This document shows, one piece after another, positions 63,691-64,000 of a stretch of 64,000 bases of DNA. The stretch spans positions 3,348,001 through 3,412,000 of the forward strand of contig NZ_CP009323.1 of the NCBI RefSeq assembly GCF_000959725.1, given 5' to 3'. A model generated the notes under the pieces. That model made no database searches and was not told the DNA's origin. It saw only the letters and a program-made list of their open reading frames with translations. The translations under genes and the position numbers were made by a program. Within the stretch, counting starts at the first letter, position 1. Each line of letters begins with the position of its first letter. Source of the stretch: Burkholderia gladioli. GTDB taxonomy: Bacteria > Pseudomonadota > Gammaproteobacteria > Burkholderiales > Burkholderiaceae.

Positions 63691-63718
63691 AAACGATTTT
63701 TAATCGTTTCGAAACGAT
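63691..63718. promoter_or_regulatory. Nested palindromes, operator-like
   Basis: AAACGATT (63691-63698) pairs with AATCGTTT (63702-63709), and ATCGTTTCGAAACGAT (63703-63718) is a perfect 16-base palindrome overlapping it. Confidence 0.5.
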
Positions 63719-63744
63719 CGTCTGGAGCCCGATATTTGGGGTTC

Positions 63745-63789
63745 CGTAACGTAACGTCACAGGATTTCCGTTACGCCGCTCTCGTAACG
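63745..63789. promoter_or_regulatory. CGTAACG/CGTTACG cluster
   Basis: CGTAACGTAACGT (63745-63757), CGTTACG (63769-63775) and CGTAACG (63783-63789) stand in both orientations. The same heptamers occur in the palindromic element at 26129-26153. Confidence 0.45.
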
Positions 63790-63944
63790 TGGTGCGGCGC
63801 GATACGGTTCACTCGAACGATTGTTTTACTGGTGGATTAGACAGGGTGATCTAACCTATCGTTAGCCCTTATGGGGCTGCCGCCGAAAGATAGTAAAAAT
63901 TGTGATGCCGGGGGAACCGCCGATCGCGAAATTCATAAAAAAAG

Positions 63945-63973
63945 TTGGAAAGAAAAGATCTTCGGATTAAGAT
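63945..63973 (+). promoter_or_regulatory. Candidate rightward promoter at the window end
   Basis: TTGGAA (63945-63950) and TAAGAT (63968-63973) are 17 bases apart. It would serve a gene outside the window; no start codon follows in the visible part. Confidence 0.35.
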
Positions 63974-64000
63974 TCGTCCGTGCATGCCCACGAATGCACT

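Larger units (their letters stand above)
63548..64000. other. Intergenic region upstream of the lipoprotein cluster
   Basis: No credible gene is seen in these 453 bases. They hold the palindrome at 63703-63718, the CGTAACG cluster at 63745-63789 and a rightward promoter-like pair at 63945-63973, listed separately. The AT-rich end suggests another gene starts beyond the window. Confidence 0.45.

Overview
The window looks like a Burkholderia chromosome (Betaproteobacteria, very high GC). The evidence is gene order and content: bamC, scpB-rluB, rimP-nusA-infB-rbfA-truB, an EmrAB/OMF pump with a MarR regulator, typA, and sucA-sucB-lpdA followed by zapE and transposase-like DUF4096 proteins. The species cannot be fixed from sequence alone.

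Region 1 (1-24.6 kb) is the late half of a temperate podovirus prophage with a P22-type head. It opens with small overlapping genes (a Ref-like HNH nuclease, Gp49) and a Q-like antiterminator. A late promoter and an intrinsic terminator follow at once, as in lambdoid pR'/tR'. Next come terminase, P22-like portal, scaffold and coat, the P22 gp4/gp10-type neck proteins, an aspartyl-hydroxylase/GNAT pair, three ejection-type proteins (one with a FlgJ-like peptidoglycanase domain), a tailspike and a lysis cassette (holin, GH24 endolysin, spanins). A 3' fragment of tRNA-Pro(GGG) at 24571-24620 is the probable attR, so the integrase, early genes and rebuilt tRNA should lie left of the window. Several intrinsic terminators sit inside the late operon, which fits Q-type antitermination. 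A leftward membrane-protein gene sits between the ejection and tailspike genes, where P22 keeps its immI locus.

Region 2 (24.7-32.6 kb) holds bamC, an untranslated stretch that looks like a sigma54-driven, multi-hairpin RNA (26235-26472), an ABM-domain protein, several small hypothetical or secreted proteins, a YdcF/DUF218 protein, a transposase-like DUF4096 protein, a LysR regulator and a PLP aminotransferase.

Region 3 (32.9-42.5 kb) is the chromosome-segregation and translation block scpB-rluB-rimP-nusA-infB-rbfA-truB, with an attenuator-like terminator in the rimP leader and a hairpin between infB and rbfA. Region 4 (42.6-47.7 kb) is a leftward marR-OMF-emrA-emrB efflux operon with a recognisable promoter and candidate operators. 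Region 5 (47.8-57.7 kb) holds typA, behind an attenuator-like leader, then the 2-oxoglutarate dehydrogenase operon, zapE and a second DUF4096 protein.

Region 6 (57.8-63.5 kb) is a leftward cluster: two paralogous repeat-rich lipoproteins that contain no aromatic residues, a FhaC/ShlB-type two-partner-secretion transporter and a DUF2147 protein. No TpsA haemagglutinin is visible, so the lipoproteins are the candidate cargo. The last 450 bases are an intergenic region with palindromes and CGTAACG repeats also found upstream of the candidate RNA at 26.1 kb.
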